In this document: positions 1 through 9,013 of the stretch, one piece after another | Layout: each line of letters starts with the position of its first letter | Position numbering within the stretch: the first letter of the stretch is position 1 | DNA from: Haloglomus litoreum | GTDB lineage: Archaea; Halobacteriota; Halobacteria; Halobacteriales; Haloarculaceae | DNA length: 64,000 nucleotides | Direction of reading: 5' to 3' | NCBI RefSeq assembly: GCF_029338515.1 | Contig: NZ_CP119988.1 | Span: forward strand, 1,984,001 to 2,048,000 | Program-made: the position numbers and the translations under genes | The notes under the pieces: model-generated | Seen by the model: the letters and a program-made list of their open reading frames with translations, nothing else | The model's database searches: none | What the model was told of the DNA's origin: nothing

Positions 1-453
1 CGCTACGGCGAGCCCATCGGCGTCGAGACGCTGACCAAGGAGGTCACCGACTTCATCCAGCAGTACACGCAGGTCGGCGGTGCGCGCCCGTTCGGCGTCG
101 CGCTCATCGTCGGCGGCGTCGAGGACGGCGAGCCCCGCCTCTTCGAGACGGACCCGTCCGGCACCCCCTACGAGTGGCAGGCGCTCGCCATCGGCGCCGA
201 CCGCGGGGAGATCGAGGACTACCTCGAGGAGAACTACGACGAGACGGCCGACCTCGACGCCGGCATCGGGCTGGCGCTCGGCGCGCTCGCCTCGGTCAAC
301 GACGGCAAACTGACCCCCGAGGGCATCGGCGTCGCCGTCATCCCGTCGGACACGGCCCAGTACGAGGACCTCGACGACGCGCAGGTCGAGTCGCATCTGG
401 ACGAGCACGGACTGCTCGACACCGGCGAGGACGAGGAAGAGGACGAGGAGTAA
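1..453 (+). CDS. psmA: Proteasome alpha subunit, C-terminal part
   Basis: This is the last 150 codons of a 20S proteasome alpha subunit, cut at its 5' end by the window edge. Alpha subunits form the outer rings of the proteasome and gate substrate entry. The stretch GGARPFGVALIVGG near the start, followed by LFETDPSGTPYEWQALAIG, is the conserved central strand region of archaeal alpha subunits (established family pattern). The C-terminus ends in a very acidic tail rich in D and E, which is usual for haloarchaeal proteasome subunits. The gene runs convergently towards the RibL-type gene. Identification is confident; whether it is the alpha1 or alpha2 paralogue cannot be told from this fragment. 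Confidence 0.93.
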   Translation, partial: RYGEPIGVETLTKEVTDFIQQYTQVGGARPFGVALIVGGVEDGEPRLFETDPSGTPYEWQALAIGADRGEIEDYLEENYDETADLDAGIGLALGALASVNDGKLTPEGIGVAVIPSDTAQYEDLDDAQVESHLDEHGLLDTGEDEEEDEE

Positions 454-715
454 CGCGCTAGCCGCTCTGGTTCGCTGTTCGGTTCATCTGCCCAGGGAGT
501 CGTCCGTCCCTGGAGCTTGACGACTGATACACCTCGAAGGGGCGAGGGCTTCGTAGCGATCCCCGTCTCCACCCAGAGAATACCGGGGGCTTTGTGAGTG
601 ATATCGTTCGTCAGTCACTGACATAACTGATAAAAGGTGCAATTCTATTCCGAAAGGTCTTCTTTGTCGGATAAAGTCCGGAATATTCAGATTATATGTG
701 GACAAACAGCCCTCT
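454..715. other. Convergent intergenic region with AT-rich block and palindrome
   Basis: This 262-nt gap lies between two convergent genes. Its second half (about 600-715) is clearly richer in A and T than its surroundings. It contains the odd palindrome GTCAGTCACTGAC at 610-622 and weaker inverted repeats around 648-683. No ORF with coding character was recognised. It probably carries the transcription terminators of both neighbours; an unannotated small RNA cannot be excluded. Confidence 0.4.
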
Positions 716-1165
716 CTAGCACCGTTCCTCACAGATGCGGTCGAAGATGCGGCCCGTCGAGAGGAGTTCGCCCTCGAAGCGCGCTTCCCGGCCGCTCGCC
801 CGGCGCACGTCACAGTCCAGCCCGCGGCCCTCCAGCGCACCGCGGACACCGTCGATGTCGTGGTGCTGGTCGTGGCCCAGGAGGATGCAGTCCGGATCGA
901 TGCGCTCGATGGGGACGAAGAAGTCCTCGAGATGCCCGAGGTGCGCCCCGGTCACGGGGTCGAGCGCGTCGACCATCTCGCGGCGCTGCTCGTCGTCGAG
1001 CACGGGTGGTCGCTTGTGGGTCACGTTCTCCGAGCGGGCGATGATGACGTGGACCTCCTCGCCCATCGCGGCGGCCTCGCGGAGGTAGTGAAGGTGGCCC
1101 GGGTGGAGGACGTCGAAGGTACCCTGGGCGACCACGCGCTCGTACTCGGCGTCGCCGCTCACCAT
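716..1165 (-). CDS. ribL: RibL-type FAD synthase / cytidylyltransferase-like protein
   Basis: This 149-residue protein belongs to the HxGH nucleotidyltransferase superfamily. The signature HPGH is at residues 21-24 within [15 protein letters not shown]. Further family motifs are LLGHDQHHD and a C-terminal [10 protein letters not shown] that replaces the usual ISTT. In archaea this small family includes RibL, which adenylylates FMN to FAD; glycerol-3-phosphate cytidylyltransferase is the main alternative. The start codon lies inside the end of the upstream JAMM-protease gene (7-nt overlap), so the two are probably co-translated. Lumazine synthase, another riboflavin-pathway gene, lies about 9 kb away. 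The FAD role is inferred from family and size. Confidence 0.8.
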   Translation of the reverse strand: MVSGDAEYERVVAQGTFDVLHPGHLHYLREAAAMGEEVHVIIARSENVTHKRPPVLDDEQRREMVDALDPVTGAHLGHLEDFFVPIERIDPDCILLGHDQHHDIDGVRGALEGRGLDCDVRRASGREARFEGELLSTGRIFDRICEERC

Positions 1166-1686
1166 CCATCTCCCCCGTCGAAGCGGGTATCACGCTGGCC
1201 GGATTCCTCGCGCAGCTCCGCGTCGATGTCGGCCTGCGTGAAGTCGAAGAACTCGTCGTCGGGCAGGTCGACATCCAGCACCTCCAGGTCGCGGGGCTCG
1301 CCCTCGCGGTCGAACGCCTGCCAGTCGTGCCGGCCGTAGGGGTAGCCGATGATGATGTGGACCTTCCCCTTGCCGAAGGTCATCAGGTCGGCGTCGGAGG
1401 GTCGGAGGACGCCGTTCGGGTGGGAGTGGACCGACCCCGCGGATTCGAGGCTGTTCGGGACCATGTACTCCTGGACGGTGGCGCTCGTCGGGTTCGACTT
1501 CGTGCCCGGGATGACCAGCACGTCCGTGATGACGGTGCCGTCCCGGTCGAGACCCAGGCGCGAGGCGTCCTCGCCGCGCAGGAAGCCCATGTACTCGTTG
1601 GGGTGGGCGTCCTCGGAGGCCTCGAGGGCGAACTCGAGGGCGTCCTCGGCGATGCCGACGACCCCGCTCGACCGGAACAGGCGCAT
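1159..1686 (-). CDS. JAMM/MPN+ metalloprotease (Mov34/PAD-1 family), possible desampylase
   Basis: This 175-residue protein carries a complete JAMM zinc site: Glu31 in NEYMGFL, then His87-Ser88-His89-Pro, Ser97 and Asp100 (H-x-H-x7-S-x2-D). Proteins of this type remove ubiquitin-like SAMP modifiers in haloarchaea (established for HvJAMM1) or process related conjugates. The copy beside a ribL gene resembles the less-studied second JAMM paralogue of Haloferax; that link is from memory and is an inference. It overlaps the downstream ribL-type gene by 7 nt. A TATA-like box, CCTTAG on the minus strand at 1711-1716, lies about 28 nt from the start codon and supports a leaderless transcript from this start. 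Confidence 0.85.
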   Translation of the reverse strand: MRLFRSSGVVGIAEDALEFALEASEDAHPNEYMGFLRGEDASRLGLDRDGTVITDVLVIPGTKSNPTSATVQEYMVPNSLESAGSVHSHPNGVLRPSDADLMTFGKGKVHIIIGYPYGRHDWQAFDREGEPRDLEVLDVDLPDDEFFDFTQADIDAELREESGQRDTRFDGGDGW

Positions 1687-1710
1687 ACCCGAAAGTGGGT
1701 TCGGCCGACG

Positions 1711-1716
1711 CTAAGG
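1711..1716 (-). promoter_or_regulatory. TATA-like box of the JAMM-ribL pair
   Basis: On the minus strand this reads CCTTAG and is centred about 28 nt upstream of the JAMM start codon at 1686. That is the spacing expected for a leaderless haloarchaeal transcript. The motif is weak, so the call rests on position. Confidence 0.35.
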
Positions 1717-1836
1717 CGTTTCGATGCCCCGGACCCGGAGTCGCCGGACGATACGGGCGAGACACTCACGCCAGCGTCCGCCAGCGCCCGCCGCGGGCCG
1801 CGTCGGCGGAGGGTCGGGATTCACCAACTTGACAAC

Positions 1837-1844
1837 TCTTAAAC
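1837..1844 (+). promoter_or_regulatory. TATA-like box of the RecJ-like gene
   Basis: TCTTAAAC is centred about 28 nt upstream of the ATG at 1869 in an otherwise GC-rich gap. This fits a leaderless transcript and supports that start codon. Confidence 0.45.
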
Positions 1845-1868
1845 GGCAACGGAACCGAATCCCGCTAC

Positions 1869-3794
1869 ATGTCTCATTCGCCCGACGCCGACGAGAACGT
1901 CGGCGCCGATTCCGACGCTGACGGGGTCCCGGACCGGGGGACCGTCGTCTATCGGCTCGCGGACGCCTGTACCGCCGATGCCCTCGAAGAGGGCGAGCAC
2001 TACCACGCCACCGTCAACGGTGTCGTCGAGTACGGCGTCTTCGTCGATGTCTCGGCCAGTGTCTCCGGGCTGGTCCACGACTCCGAACTGCGCGGCGACT
2101 ACGACGTCGGCGACGAACTGATCGTCGAGCTCATCGAGGTCCGCGAGAACGGGGACCTCGCGTTCGCCGAGCGCGACCTCGACGCGTTCGAGACCGAGCC
2201 GGTCGCGGCCGGCGCCGAGGTCGGCGTGGCCGAACTCGACGGGCACGTCGGCGACATCGTCAACGTCGAGGGCGTCGTCGTGCAGGTCAAGCAGACCGGC
2301 GGCCCCACGCTGTTCCACGTCGCCGACGGCGAGGCGGTCGTCCCGGGCGCGGCGTTCGAGTCGGCCGGTGTCCGCGCCTACCCGAACGTCGACGTCGGGG
2401 ACGTCGTCCGCGTCACGGGCGGCGTCGAGCACCGGGAAGAGGCACTCCAGATCGAGGTCGAGGAGCTCTCGCGCCTGCGCGGCGAGGCCGCCGACGAGGT
2501 CCGCGAGGCCTACGAGGAGCGCCTGGCGGCGGCCGCCGAGCCCCCGGAGGTCGAGCCCCTCATCGAGTGGGAGGCGTTCGAGCCCATCCACGAGGAGCTC
2601 CGCGAGGTCGCGCGGCACCTCCGCCGGGCCGCGCTCACCAACCGCCCCATCCGGATGCGACACCACGCCGACGGCGACGGGATGTGCGCGTCCGTCCCGC
2701 TGCAGACCGCGCTCGCACGGTTCATCGACGACACCCACGAGGACAACCAGGCCTCGCGCCACCTCCTCAAGCGGCTCCCCTCGAAGGCACCGTTCTACGA
2801 GATGGAGGACGTCACCCGTGACCTGAACTTCGCGCTGGAGGACCGCGAGCGCCACGGCCAGAAGCTCCCGCTCCTGTGTATGCTCGACAACGGGTCGACG
2901 GAGGAGGACGTCCCCGCCTACCGCGCGATGGCCCAGTACGACGTCCCCATCGTCGTCGTCGACCACCACCACCCCGACCCGGAGGCCGTGGAGCCGCTCC
3001 TCGAGGCGCACGTCAACCCGTACCTCCACGACGAGGACTACCGCATCACGACGGGCATGATGGGTGTCGAACTCGCCCGGCTCGTCGACCCCGACATCAC
3101 CGAGGAGGTCCGCCACGTCCCCGCGGTCGGCGGGCTGGCCGACCGTTCGAAGGCCGAGGCGATGGACGACTACCTCGCGCTGGCCGAGGAGGCCGGCTAC
3201 GACGAGGCCGACCTGCGCGACGTGGGCGAGGCGCTGGACTACGCGGCCCACTGGCTCCGCTACAACGACGGCAACGGCTTCGTCAACGACCTGCTGGACG
3301 TCGGTACCGACGCCGACCGCCACGAGGAACTGGTCCAGTTCATGGCCTCGCGCGCCGAGCGTGACGTCGAGCGCCAGCTCGAGGACGCACTCCCGCACGT
3401 CGAGCACGAGCGCCTCGACAACGACGCCCACCTCTATCGGCTCGACGTCGACGAGCACGCCCACCGCTTCATCTACCCGGCACCCGGCAAGACCACGGGC
3501 AAGGTCCACGACCGGAAGGTCGAGGAGACGGGCGACCCCGTCATCACCATCGGGTACGGCCCGGACTTCGCCGTCCTCCGGAGTGACGGCGTCCGGCTGG
3601 ACATCCCCGAGATGGTGACCGAGCTGACCGAGGAGCTGCCCGGCGCGGGTGTCAGCGGCGGCGGCCACCTCGTCGTCGGCTCCATCAAGTTCGTCCCCGG
3701 CAAGCGTGCCGCGGTGCTCGACGCGCTCGTCGAGAAGATGGCCGACGCCGAACTGGACGAGGAGCTGCGAAGCACGCTCGTCCGGGACGACTGA
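1869..3794 (+). CDS. RecJ-like DHH-family exonuclease with S1 and OB domains
   Basis: This 641-residue protein has an S1 RNA-binding domain at about residues 40-105 (VNGVVEYGVFVDVS...GLVHDSEL). An OB-fold domain follows at about 115-200, then a DHH phosphoesterase catalytic domain from about 255. Metal-binding motifs are HHADGDG, DNGS and VVVDHHHPDP; the C-terminal DHHA1 domain has GVSGGGHLVVG. This is the architecture of the haloarchaeal RecJ-like proteins related to GAN, which act on single-stranded DNA or RNA ends in repair or replication. The gene is divergent from the JAMM-ribL pair. Substrate polarity cannot be judged from sequence. All motif residues are intact, so the enzyme should be active. 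Confidence 0.88.
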   Translation: MSHSPDADENVGADSDADGVPDRGTVVYRLADACTADALEEGEHYHATVNGVVEYGVFVDVSASVSGLVHDSELRGDYDVGDELIVELIEVRENGDLAFAERDLDAFETEPVAAGAEVGVAELDGHVGDIVNVEGVVVQVKQTGGPTLFHVADGEAVVPGAAFESAGVRAYPNVDVGDVVRVTGGVEHREEALQIEVEELSRLRGEAADEVREAYEERLAAAAEPPEVEPLIEWEAFEPIHEELREVARHLRRAALTNRPIRMRHHADGDGMCASVPLQTALARFIDDTHEDNQASRHLLKRLPSKAPFYEMEDVTRDLNFALEDRERHGQKLPLLCMLDNGSTEEDVPAYRAMAQYDVPIVVVDHHHPDPEAVEPLLEAHVNPYLHDEDYRITTGMMGVELARLVDPDITEEVRHVPAVGGLADRSKAEAMDDYLALAEEAGYDEADLRDVGEALDYAAHWLRYNDGNGFVNDLLDVGTDADRHEELVQFMASRAERDVERQLEDALPHVEHERLDNDAHLYRLDVDEHAHRFIYPAPGKTTGKVHDRKVEETGDPVITIGYGPDFAVLRSDGVRLDIPEMVTELTEELPGAGVSGGGHLVVGSIKFVPGKRAAVLDALVEKMADAELDEELRSTLVRDD

Positions 3795-3887
3795 GCGCCC
3801 CCGGGCGGGCACGTCGTCCGGCACCCGACCACTTATCCTCCCGCGTTCGCTGTACTCGACCAGTCCGCGACCGGCGGAACCAGAGCC

Positions 3888-6020
3888 ATGGGAGACGGGC
3901 ACCAGCGGCCGGAGGAATCGGGGGCGAGCGGGCCGTCCGGGGCGGCACTGCTCGACGCTATCGCTCACCCGGCGTTCGTCCTCGAGACCGACGGCCGGAT
4001 GTCACGGTCGAACAGCCGCGCAGCGACGCTACTGGACGGCGAGCCGGCGACCTTCGACGCCCTCGTGCGTCCGGGCCATCGCGAGCGCGCCCGGACGGCC
4101 GTCACGGCGGCCGCTGCGGGGGAGACGACCACGGTCGAACTCGACGTGCAGTCGCCGGACGGCACCCGCCGCGTCAGCGTCGACTGCTCGCCCGTCGAGC
4201 GGGACGGGCGCCCGACCGGCGTCCTGGTCGTCTGCCAGCACGTGGCGGTGGATGGGGCCGACGAGGGGGACGGCAGCGAGGGTAGCGACGGTAGTGACGC
4301 CGACGGCGATGACCAACGGGACGGCACAGACGCCGCCGGATCCGGCGGCGGCGATCGGGCTGACGAGCGAGCGGTGGAGGGACTGGCCCCCACGGACGCG
4401 GCGCCGGGTGACGCACCCGACGAGAGTCTCCTGGGCCGTGCCGACATCGTGGAGGCGGTCGGCGACGGTGCGTACGTCCTGGACGCCGACCGCCGTGTCG
4501 CCGCGGTGAGCGACCGGCTGGCCGAGACACTGGGTCGCGAGCGGGCCTCGCTTGTCGGCCGGCCGCTCCGGTCGCTGCTGGCCGACGACTCGCAGGCCGC
4601 GGCCGTCGGGTTGCACGAGTCGCTGCTCGCCGGCGACCGCGAGACGGGCAGCGTCGAACTCACCGTCGCGGCCGCCGCCGGCGACCTGCCGGCCGAACTC
4701 CACGCCACCGCCGTCGGCGAGGGTCCGGATCGCGTCGTCGTGGGCGTCCTCCGGGACATCTCCGACCGGCGCCGCCGCGAGCATCAGCTTGCCCGTCACC
4801 GCGACCAGCTCGCCACCCTGAACCGCATCAGCGAGGCCGTCGAGGGGGTCGTCCAGGGGATCGTCGAGTCGGCGACCCGGGAGGGGATAGAGGCGACCGT
4901 CTGCGAGCGGCTGGCAGCGTCGGACCTCTACCGGACGGTCTGGATCGGTCGCATCGGCGCGGGCGGTCTCGAGGTGACGGCCTCTGCGGGGGAGCCGCCG
5001 CTGTTCGAGGCGGAAGCCGGCTCCGGCGACGCCCCCGACGGCGTCACCGATGACGACGCCGACCACCCAGCGCGTGTCGCGTTCCAGTCGGGCGAGGCGT
5101 GCGTCAGGCGGGCCGCCTGGGTCGGCGAGGGGGAGCCGAGCGATCGCGGCCTCGCGGCCGAACACGGCATCCGTGCGAGCATGGCGCTGCCCATCAGGCA
5201 CAACGAGACGGTGTACGGGGTTCTCTGCCTGCAGTCCCCGCGGGCCGACGCGTTCACCGACCGCGAGCAGGCGGCGCTGGAGCGGCTCGCGCGCGTCGTG
5301 GGCTTCGCCATCAACGCCGCCGACACGGAGCTACTGCTGCACTCGGGAACCACGACCGAACTCGTCTTCCGCGTCACCGGGGAGAACTGCTTCCTCGCGA
5401 CGCTCTCGGCGGAGGCCGGGCCGGTCGGCCTGCGCTGGACCGTCCCCGAGGACGACGGCCTCCGGCACTACCTGGAGGTCGAGGCCACGGGTGCCGAGGC
5501 GGTCGCCGGCGCGGAGGCCGCCGGCGCGCTCGAGGTGGAGGTGGTCAGCGAGCGGGAGGGGGGCGACGACGAGCCGCCGACCGCCATCATCGAGGCAGTG
5601 CCCCGGAGGAGCGTCGCCGCCACGCTGAACGACGTGGGCGCGGTGGTCCAGCAGGGACACGCCGAGGGCGGAGTCGCCGAGTTCACCGCCCGCATCGCCG
5701 GGGGGACGGACACCCGGACCGTCGTCGAGGCCTTCCAGGACGAGTTCGAGGCGGCCCTGAAGGCGAAACGGCGCATCGACGAACCCGTCGAGACGACCGG
5801 TGACCTCCGGCAGGCCGCCGACGAGCGGCTCACCGAGCGCCAGAGCGACGTGCTCCGGACCGCCTACCTGATGGGCTACTTCGAGTGGCCCCGGGTCCAC
5901 AACGCGGAGGAGGTCGCCGACCGGATGGACATCACCTCGGCGACACTCCACTACCACCTGCGTGCCGCCGAGCGGAACTTCCTGGAACTGTTCTTCGACG
6001 AGTCGCCGACCGGGGGGTAG
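3888..6020 (+). CDS. Bat-type PAS/GAF sensor regulator with HTH_10 domain
   Basis: This 710-residue protein resembles the bacterio-opsin activator family. A first PAS domain spans about residues 18-115. A low-complexity acidic/glycine linker follows at about 120-180, then a second PAS domain at about 185-295, a GAF domain at about 305-475, a Bat-specific domain at about 480-635, and a C-terminal HTH_10 DNA-binding domain (LTERQSDVLRTAYLMGYFEWP, then MDITSATLHYHLRAAE). Such proteins couple light, redox or small-molecule sensing to transcription without a phosphorelay. It has no histidine-kinase or receiver domain. Neighbours are unrelated genes, so the target regulon is unknown. The PAS domains show no obvious haem or flavin ligand motif. 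Confidence 0.85.
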   Translation: MGDGHQRPEESGASGPSGAALLDAIAHPAFVLETDGRMSRSNSRAATLLDGEPATFDALVRPGHRERARTAVTAAAAGETTTVELDVQSPDGTRRVSVDCSPVERDGRPTGVLVVCQHVAVDGADEGDGSEGSDGSDADGDDQRDGTDAAGSGGGDRADERAVEGLAPTDAAPGDAPDESLLGRADIVEAVGDGAYVLDADRRVAAVSDRLAETLGRERASLVGRPLRSLLADDSQAAAVGLHESLLAGDRETGSVELTVAAAAGDLPAELHATAVGEGPDRVVVGVLRDISDRRRREHQLARHRDQLATLNRISEAVEGVVQGIVESATREGIEATVCERLAASDLYRTVWIGRIGAGGLEVTASAGEPPLFEAEAGSGDAPDGVTDDDADHPARVAFQSGEACVRRAAWVGEGEPSDRGLAAEHGIRASMALPIRHNETVYGVLCLQSPRADAFTDREQAALERLARVVGFAINAADTELLLHSGTTTELVFRVTGENCFLATLSAEAGPVGLRWTVPEDDGLRHYLEVEATGAEAVAGAEAAGALEVEVVSEREGGDDEPPTAIIEAVPRRSVAATLNDVGAVVQQGHAEGGVAEFTARIAGGTDTRTVVEAFQDEFEAALKAKRRIDEPVETTGDLRQAADERLTERQSDVLRTAYLMGYFEWPRVHNAEEVADRMDITSATLHYHLRAAERNFLELFFDESPTGG

Positions 6021-6040
6021 CTGCGGACGGCGGGGCGGGC

Positions 6041-7225
6041 TCAGGTGGCCCGGAGCGCGACCAGCCCCCGGTCGGAGGCTACGTAGACGGTACCGTCGAC
6101 GACCGCCGGCGTCCGGAATCCCGTGGTCCCCTCGCCGAACCGCCACCGCTCGTCGCCACTCCCCGTGTCCAGCGCGTACAGGTGCCCGTCCGGGGCGCCG
6201 TAGTAGACCGTCCCGTCGGCGACGGTCGGGGCGCCCGGGGCGCCATCGCCGCTCCTTTCGTGGCTCCACCGCTCGCTCCCGTCGGCCGTCAGTGCCCGGA
6301 TCTGGATGTCCTCCTCGCCGGCCGTGAGCACGTACGCCTCGTCCCCGACGACCGTCGGCGGGACGTACAGCCCCCCACGGTCGGACTGCCAGACGGGGTC
6401 CCGACCGGCCCGGTCCAGCGCGGCGTGGCCCTGTGGTCCTCCGAGATAGAACCGGTCCTCCGTGACCGCGACCCCCGTGTACGGCCGCCCGTCGGTCGGC
6501 GTCGCGGTCCACTCCGCCGAGCCGTCGGCGGCCGAGACGGCGGCGACCTGCGGGGCACCCTGCGCTGGGAACGATGCGTAGTAGACCGTGCCTCCGAGTG
6601 CGGCGGGGTAAGCCGGTGTGTGCGTGTTGTTCCGGCCCTCGCCGGACTCGAGCGCGCGGTGCCAGCGGACCGAGCCGTCCTCGGTCTCCAGGGCGTAGAG
6701 CCCGCCGAACTCGAACAGCGCCTGCCGGCCGAGTCCGACCACGAGCGCACCGTCGACGACCACCGGACTATTGATGGCGCTCTGCTCCATGTCGAGCGAG
6801 CGCTCCCACTCGCCGGTACCGTCGTCGGTCGCGACCGCGTGAGCGGTCCCGGCACGGTCCACGAAGTAGCACATCCCGTCAACGGCGGCCGGGTGCCAGC
6901 CGTCGAGCCCGTTCTCGACCTCGTAGGTCCACGCCCGGTCGCCGCTCTCGGCCTCGAGTGCGACGACGGCGCTCCCCTCGGCACGGTCGACCGCCGCGAG
7001 CACCTGTCCGTCGACCACAGCCGGGGTCCCCACTTCGAGCGCGTTCTCGGCGCGCCACGCGACCTCGACGTCGTCGGTCGGGCCGGTCGCGCCGTCCGAA
7101 CCGCGGTTGCGGGTGCCGTAGCCGTACGAGCGGTACGTGACGGTCCCATCCCGGCCGAAGCAGCCGGCGGTGGCCGCGAGCGACGCGGCTGCCGCTCCCT
7201 GGAGGAAGGCTCGCCTGGTGGGCAT
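6041..7225 (-). CDS. PQQ-like beta-propeller lipoprotein (Tat-exported)
   Basis: This 394-residue protein starts with a Tat-lipoprotein signal: PTRRAFLQGAAAASLAATAGC, with the twin arginine at residues 4-5 and a lipobox cysteine at about residue 22. The rest is repeated PQQ-enzyme-like blades, each with patterns such as PAVVDG..., YALDTGSGDERW and VVALEAESGDRAW. It should form an eight-bladed propeller outside the membrane. PQQ cofactor binding is doubtful; in haloarchaea such lipoproteins are mostly of unknown function and may be scaffolds. It runs convergently with the Bat-type gene and divergently from the acyl-CoA ligase. A second relative is at 18489-19814. Confidence 0.85.
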   Translation of the reverse strand: MPTRRAFLQGAAAASLAATAGCFGRDGTVTYRSYGYGTRNRGSDGATGPTDDVEVAWRAENALEVGTPAVVDGQVLAAVDRAEGSAVVALEAESGDRAWTYEVENGLDGWHPAAVDGMCYFVDRAGTAHAVATDDGTGEWERSLDMEQSAINSPVVVDGALVVGLGRQALFEFGGLYALETEDGSVRWHRALESGEGRNNTHTPAYPAALGGTVYYASFPAQGAPQVAAVSAADGSAEWTATPTDGRPYTGVAVTEDRFYLGGPQGHAALDRAGRDPVWQSDRGGLYVPPTVVGDEAYVLTAGEEDIQIRALTADGSERWSHERSGDGAPGAPTVADGTVYYGAPDGHLYALDTGSGDERWRFGEGTTGFRTPAVVDGTVYVASDRGLVALRAT

Positions 7226-7311
7226 ACGCCCCGTGGCCGCGCCGGCGGCAAATCCCTTCTGGCGGGGGTAGAGTTATTCCTCGCTGTGTCGCACGCACGG
7301 ACGATCCTGTC

Positions 7312-8997
7312 ATGGAGTACCACGACAGTGGCCCGCTCCAGCACGCCGACGCCGTGCTGGCGATGGGCGCACACCGGTACGGGGAGAAGGACGCCATCGT
7401 CTCCCTGGAGTACGGCGAGGCCCAGAGCTTCGCGGAGCTGGACGAGCGTGCGAGTCGCGTCGCGAGTGCGCTGACCGAACGTGGCGTCTCGTCGGGCGAC
7501 CGTGTCGGGCTGTTCCTGCCGAACACGCTCCAGTTCCCGGAGACGTTCTTCGGTGCGATGCGGGCCGGCGCCGTACCGGTCCCGCTGAACCTCCGGATGG
7601 ACACCGAGACGCTGGCGTACATCCTCTTCGATGCCGACGCCGACCACCTCGTCACCTCGCCGCTGCTCGTCGGCGGGATGGAGACGGACCGGGCGACGGT
7701 CGCCGCGCCCGCCGACATCGCCGCCGAGGCAGGCATCTCGACACGCTGGATTCCGGGGATGGGCGACCCGGACGACGGCGTCGTCGACTACGACGAGGCG
7801 CTCGACGCGGCCGACCCCGACTTCGCCCCGCCCGAACGCGACATCGACGACGTGGCCGTCCAGACCTACACCTCGGGGACGACCGGCCGGCCGAAGGGGG
7901 TGCTGCTGAGCCACCGGAACCTCCTCTCCGTGCAGGAGTCGATGGCCACCTCCGGCCCCAGTCCGGACCCCGACATGACGGGGCTGATGGTGCTCCCGCT
8001 GTTCCACGTCCCGACGCTGAACACGGTGCTGGGGAAGTACCTCTACACCGGCGGGACGGTCGTCCTGCAGGCCCGTCCCAGCGGCGAGGGGATGCTCCAG
8101 GCCATCCAGCAGTTCGACATCAACGAGGTGCCCGCGGTGCCCGCGCTCCACACGATGATGTACCGGGCGTACAGCGAGAACCCGGACGCCTACGACGTGT
8201 CCTCGGTCGAGGCGCTGGGTGCGGCCGCGGCCCCGCTCCCGGACGACACCAAGCGCAACCTGACCCGGGACTTCGACGTGTCCATGAGCGAGGGCTGGGG
8301 GATGACCGAGACCGCCGGCCTCGTCACGCTGCGCTCGTCCGCCGTGAACAAGGCGGCGGGCTGCATCGGCCAGCCGCTGCGCAACCTCGACCTCGAACTC
8401 CGGGACCCGGACACCCGCGAGACCGTGGTCCCCGCGCGGGCGCTGAACCCGCGGAAGGCACCCACCGACCTCCCCGAGGACGAGGCCGAACGGACGGGCG
8501 AGATCGCCGTCCGCGGGCCGCAGGTGTTCGAGGGCTACCACGGCCTCCCCGAGACCAACGAGCAGGTGTTCGACGACGACGGCTGGTTCCACACGGAGGA
8601 CGTGGGGCGCGTCGACGCGGACGGGCACCTCTGGATCGTCGACCGCGCCGACGACATGATCATCGCCGGTGGGGAGAACATCTACCCCGCCGAGGTCGAG
8701 GACGCCCTCTACGACCACCCCGACATCGCCGAGGCCGCCGTCGTCGCCGCGCCACACGAGGTGAAGGGCGAGGCACCGGTCGCATTCGTCGTGGCCGAGG
8801 CGGACGCCGACCTCGACGAGCGCACGGTCCGGGAGTACTCGCTGGAGAACGTCGCGAGCTACGCGCATCCGCGACGGGTGTTCTTCGTGGACGAGTTGCC
8901 GCGGTCGGCTACCCAGAAGGTCCAGCGGTACAAACTCGAGAAGCAGGTCGAGGACGAACTGGGCGGGGAGCCGCTGGCGTCGAGCGAGCAGCTGTAA
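7312..8997 (+). CDS. Acyl-CoA synthetase / AMP-binding CoA ligase
   Basis: This 561-residue ANL-superfamily enzyme activates a carboxylic acid with ATP and joins it to CoA. The P-loop motif is YTSGTTGRPKGVLLSH and the adenine motif GWGMTETAG. The hinge and C-terminal core is DRADDMIIAGGENIYPAEVE, and the C-terminal catalytic lysine lies in SATQKVQRYKLEK, where Gln replaces the usual Gly before Lys. The length fits medium/long-chain or aromatic acyl-CoA ligases; the substrate cannot be assigned. It is divergent from the PQQ lipoprotein and convergent with the aminotransferase. A second, distinct CoA ligase is at 50769-52385. Confidence 0.88.
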   Translation: MEYHDSGPLQHADAVLAMGAHRYGEKDAIVSLEYGEAQSFAELDERASRVASALTERGVSSGDRVGLFLPNTLQFPETFFGAMRAGAVPVPLNLRMDTETLAYILFDADADHLVTSPLLVGGMETDRATVAAPADIAAEAGISTRWIPGMGDPDDGVVDYDEALDAADPDFAPPERDIDDVAVQTYTSGTTGRPKGVLLSHRNLLSVQESMATSGPSPDPDMTGLMVLPLFHVPTLNTVLGKYLYTGGTVVLQARPSGEGMLQAIQQFDINEVPAVPALHTMMYRAYSENPDAYDVSSVEALGAAAAPLPDDTKRNLTRDFDVSMSEGWGMTETAGLVTLRSSAVNKAAGCIGQPLRNLDLELRDPDTRETVVPARALNPRKAPTDLPEDEAERTGEIAVRGPQVFEGYHGLPETNEQVFDDDGWFHTEDVGRVDADGHLWIVDRADDMIIAGGENIYPAEVEDALYDHPDIAEAAVVAAPHEVKGEAPVAFVVAEADADLDERTVREYSLENVASYAHPRRVFFVDELPRSATQKVQRYKLEKQVEDELGGEPLASSEQL

Positions 8998-9013
8998 GGA
9001 GTGCTTCGCGACG

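Noticed and set aside
1839-3968. A 709-codon minus-strand frame opposite the RecJ-like gene
   Set aside because: It is the antisense mirror of a gene with clear DHH, S1 and OB motifs; its V/D/G/L-rich composition is the known artefact of GC-rich DNA.
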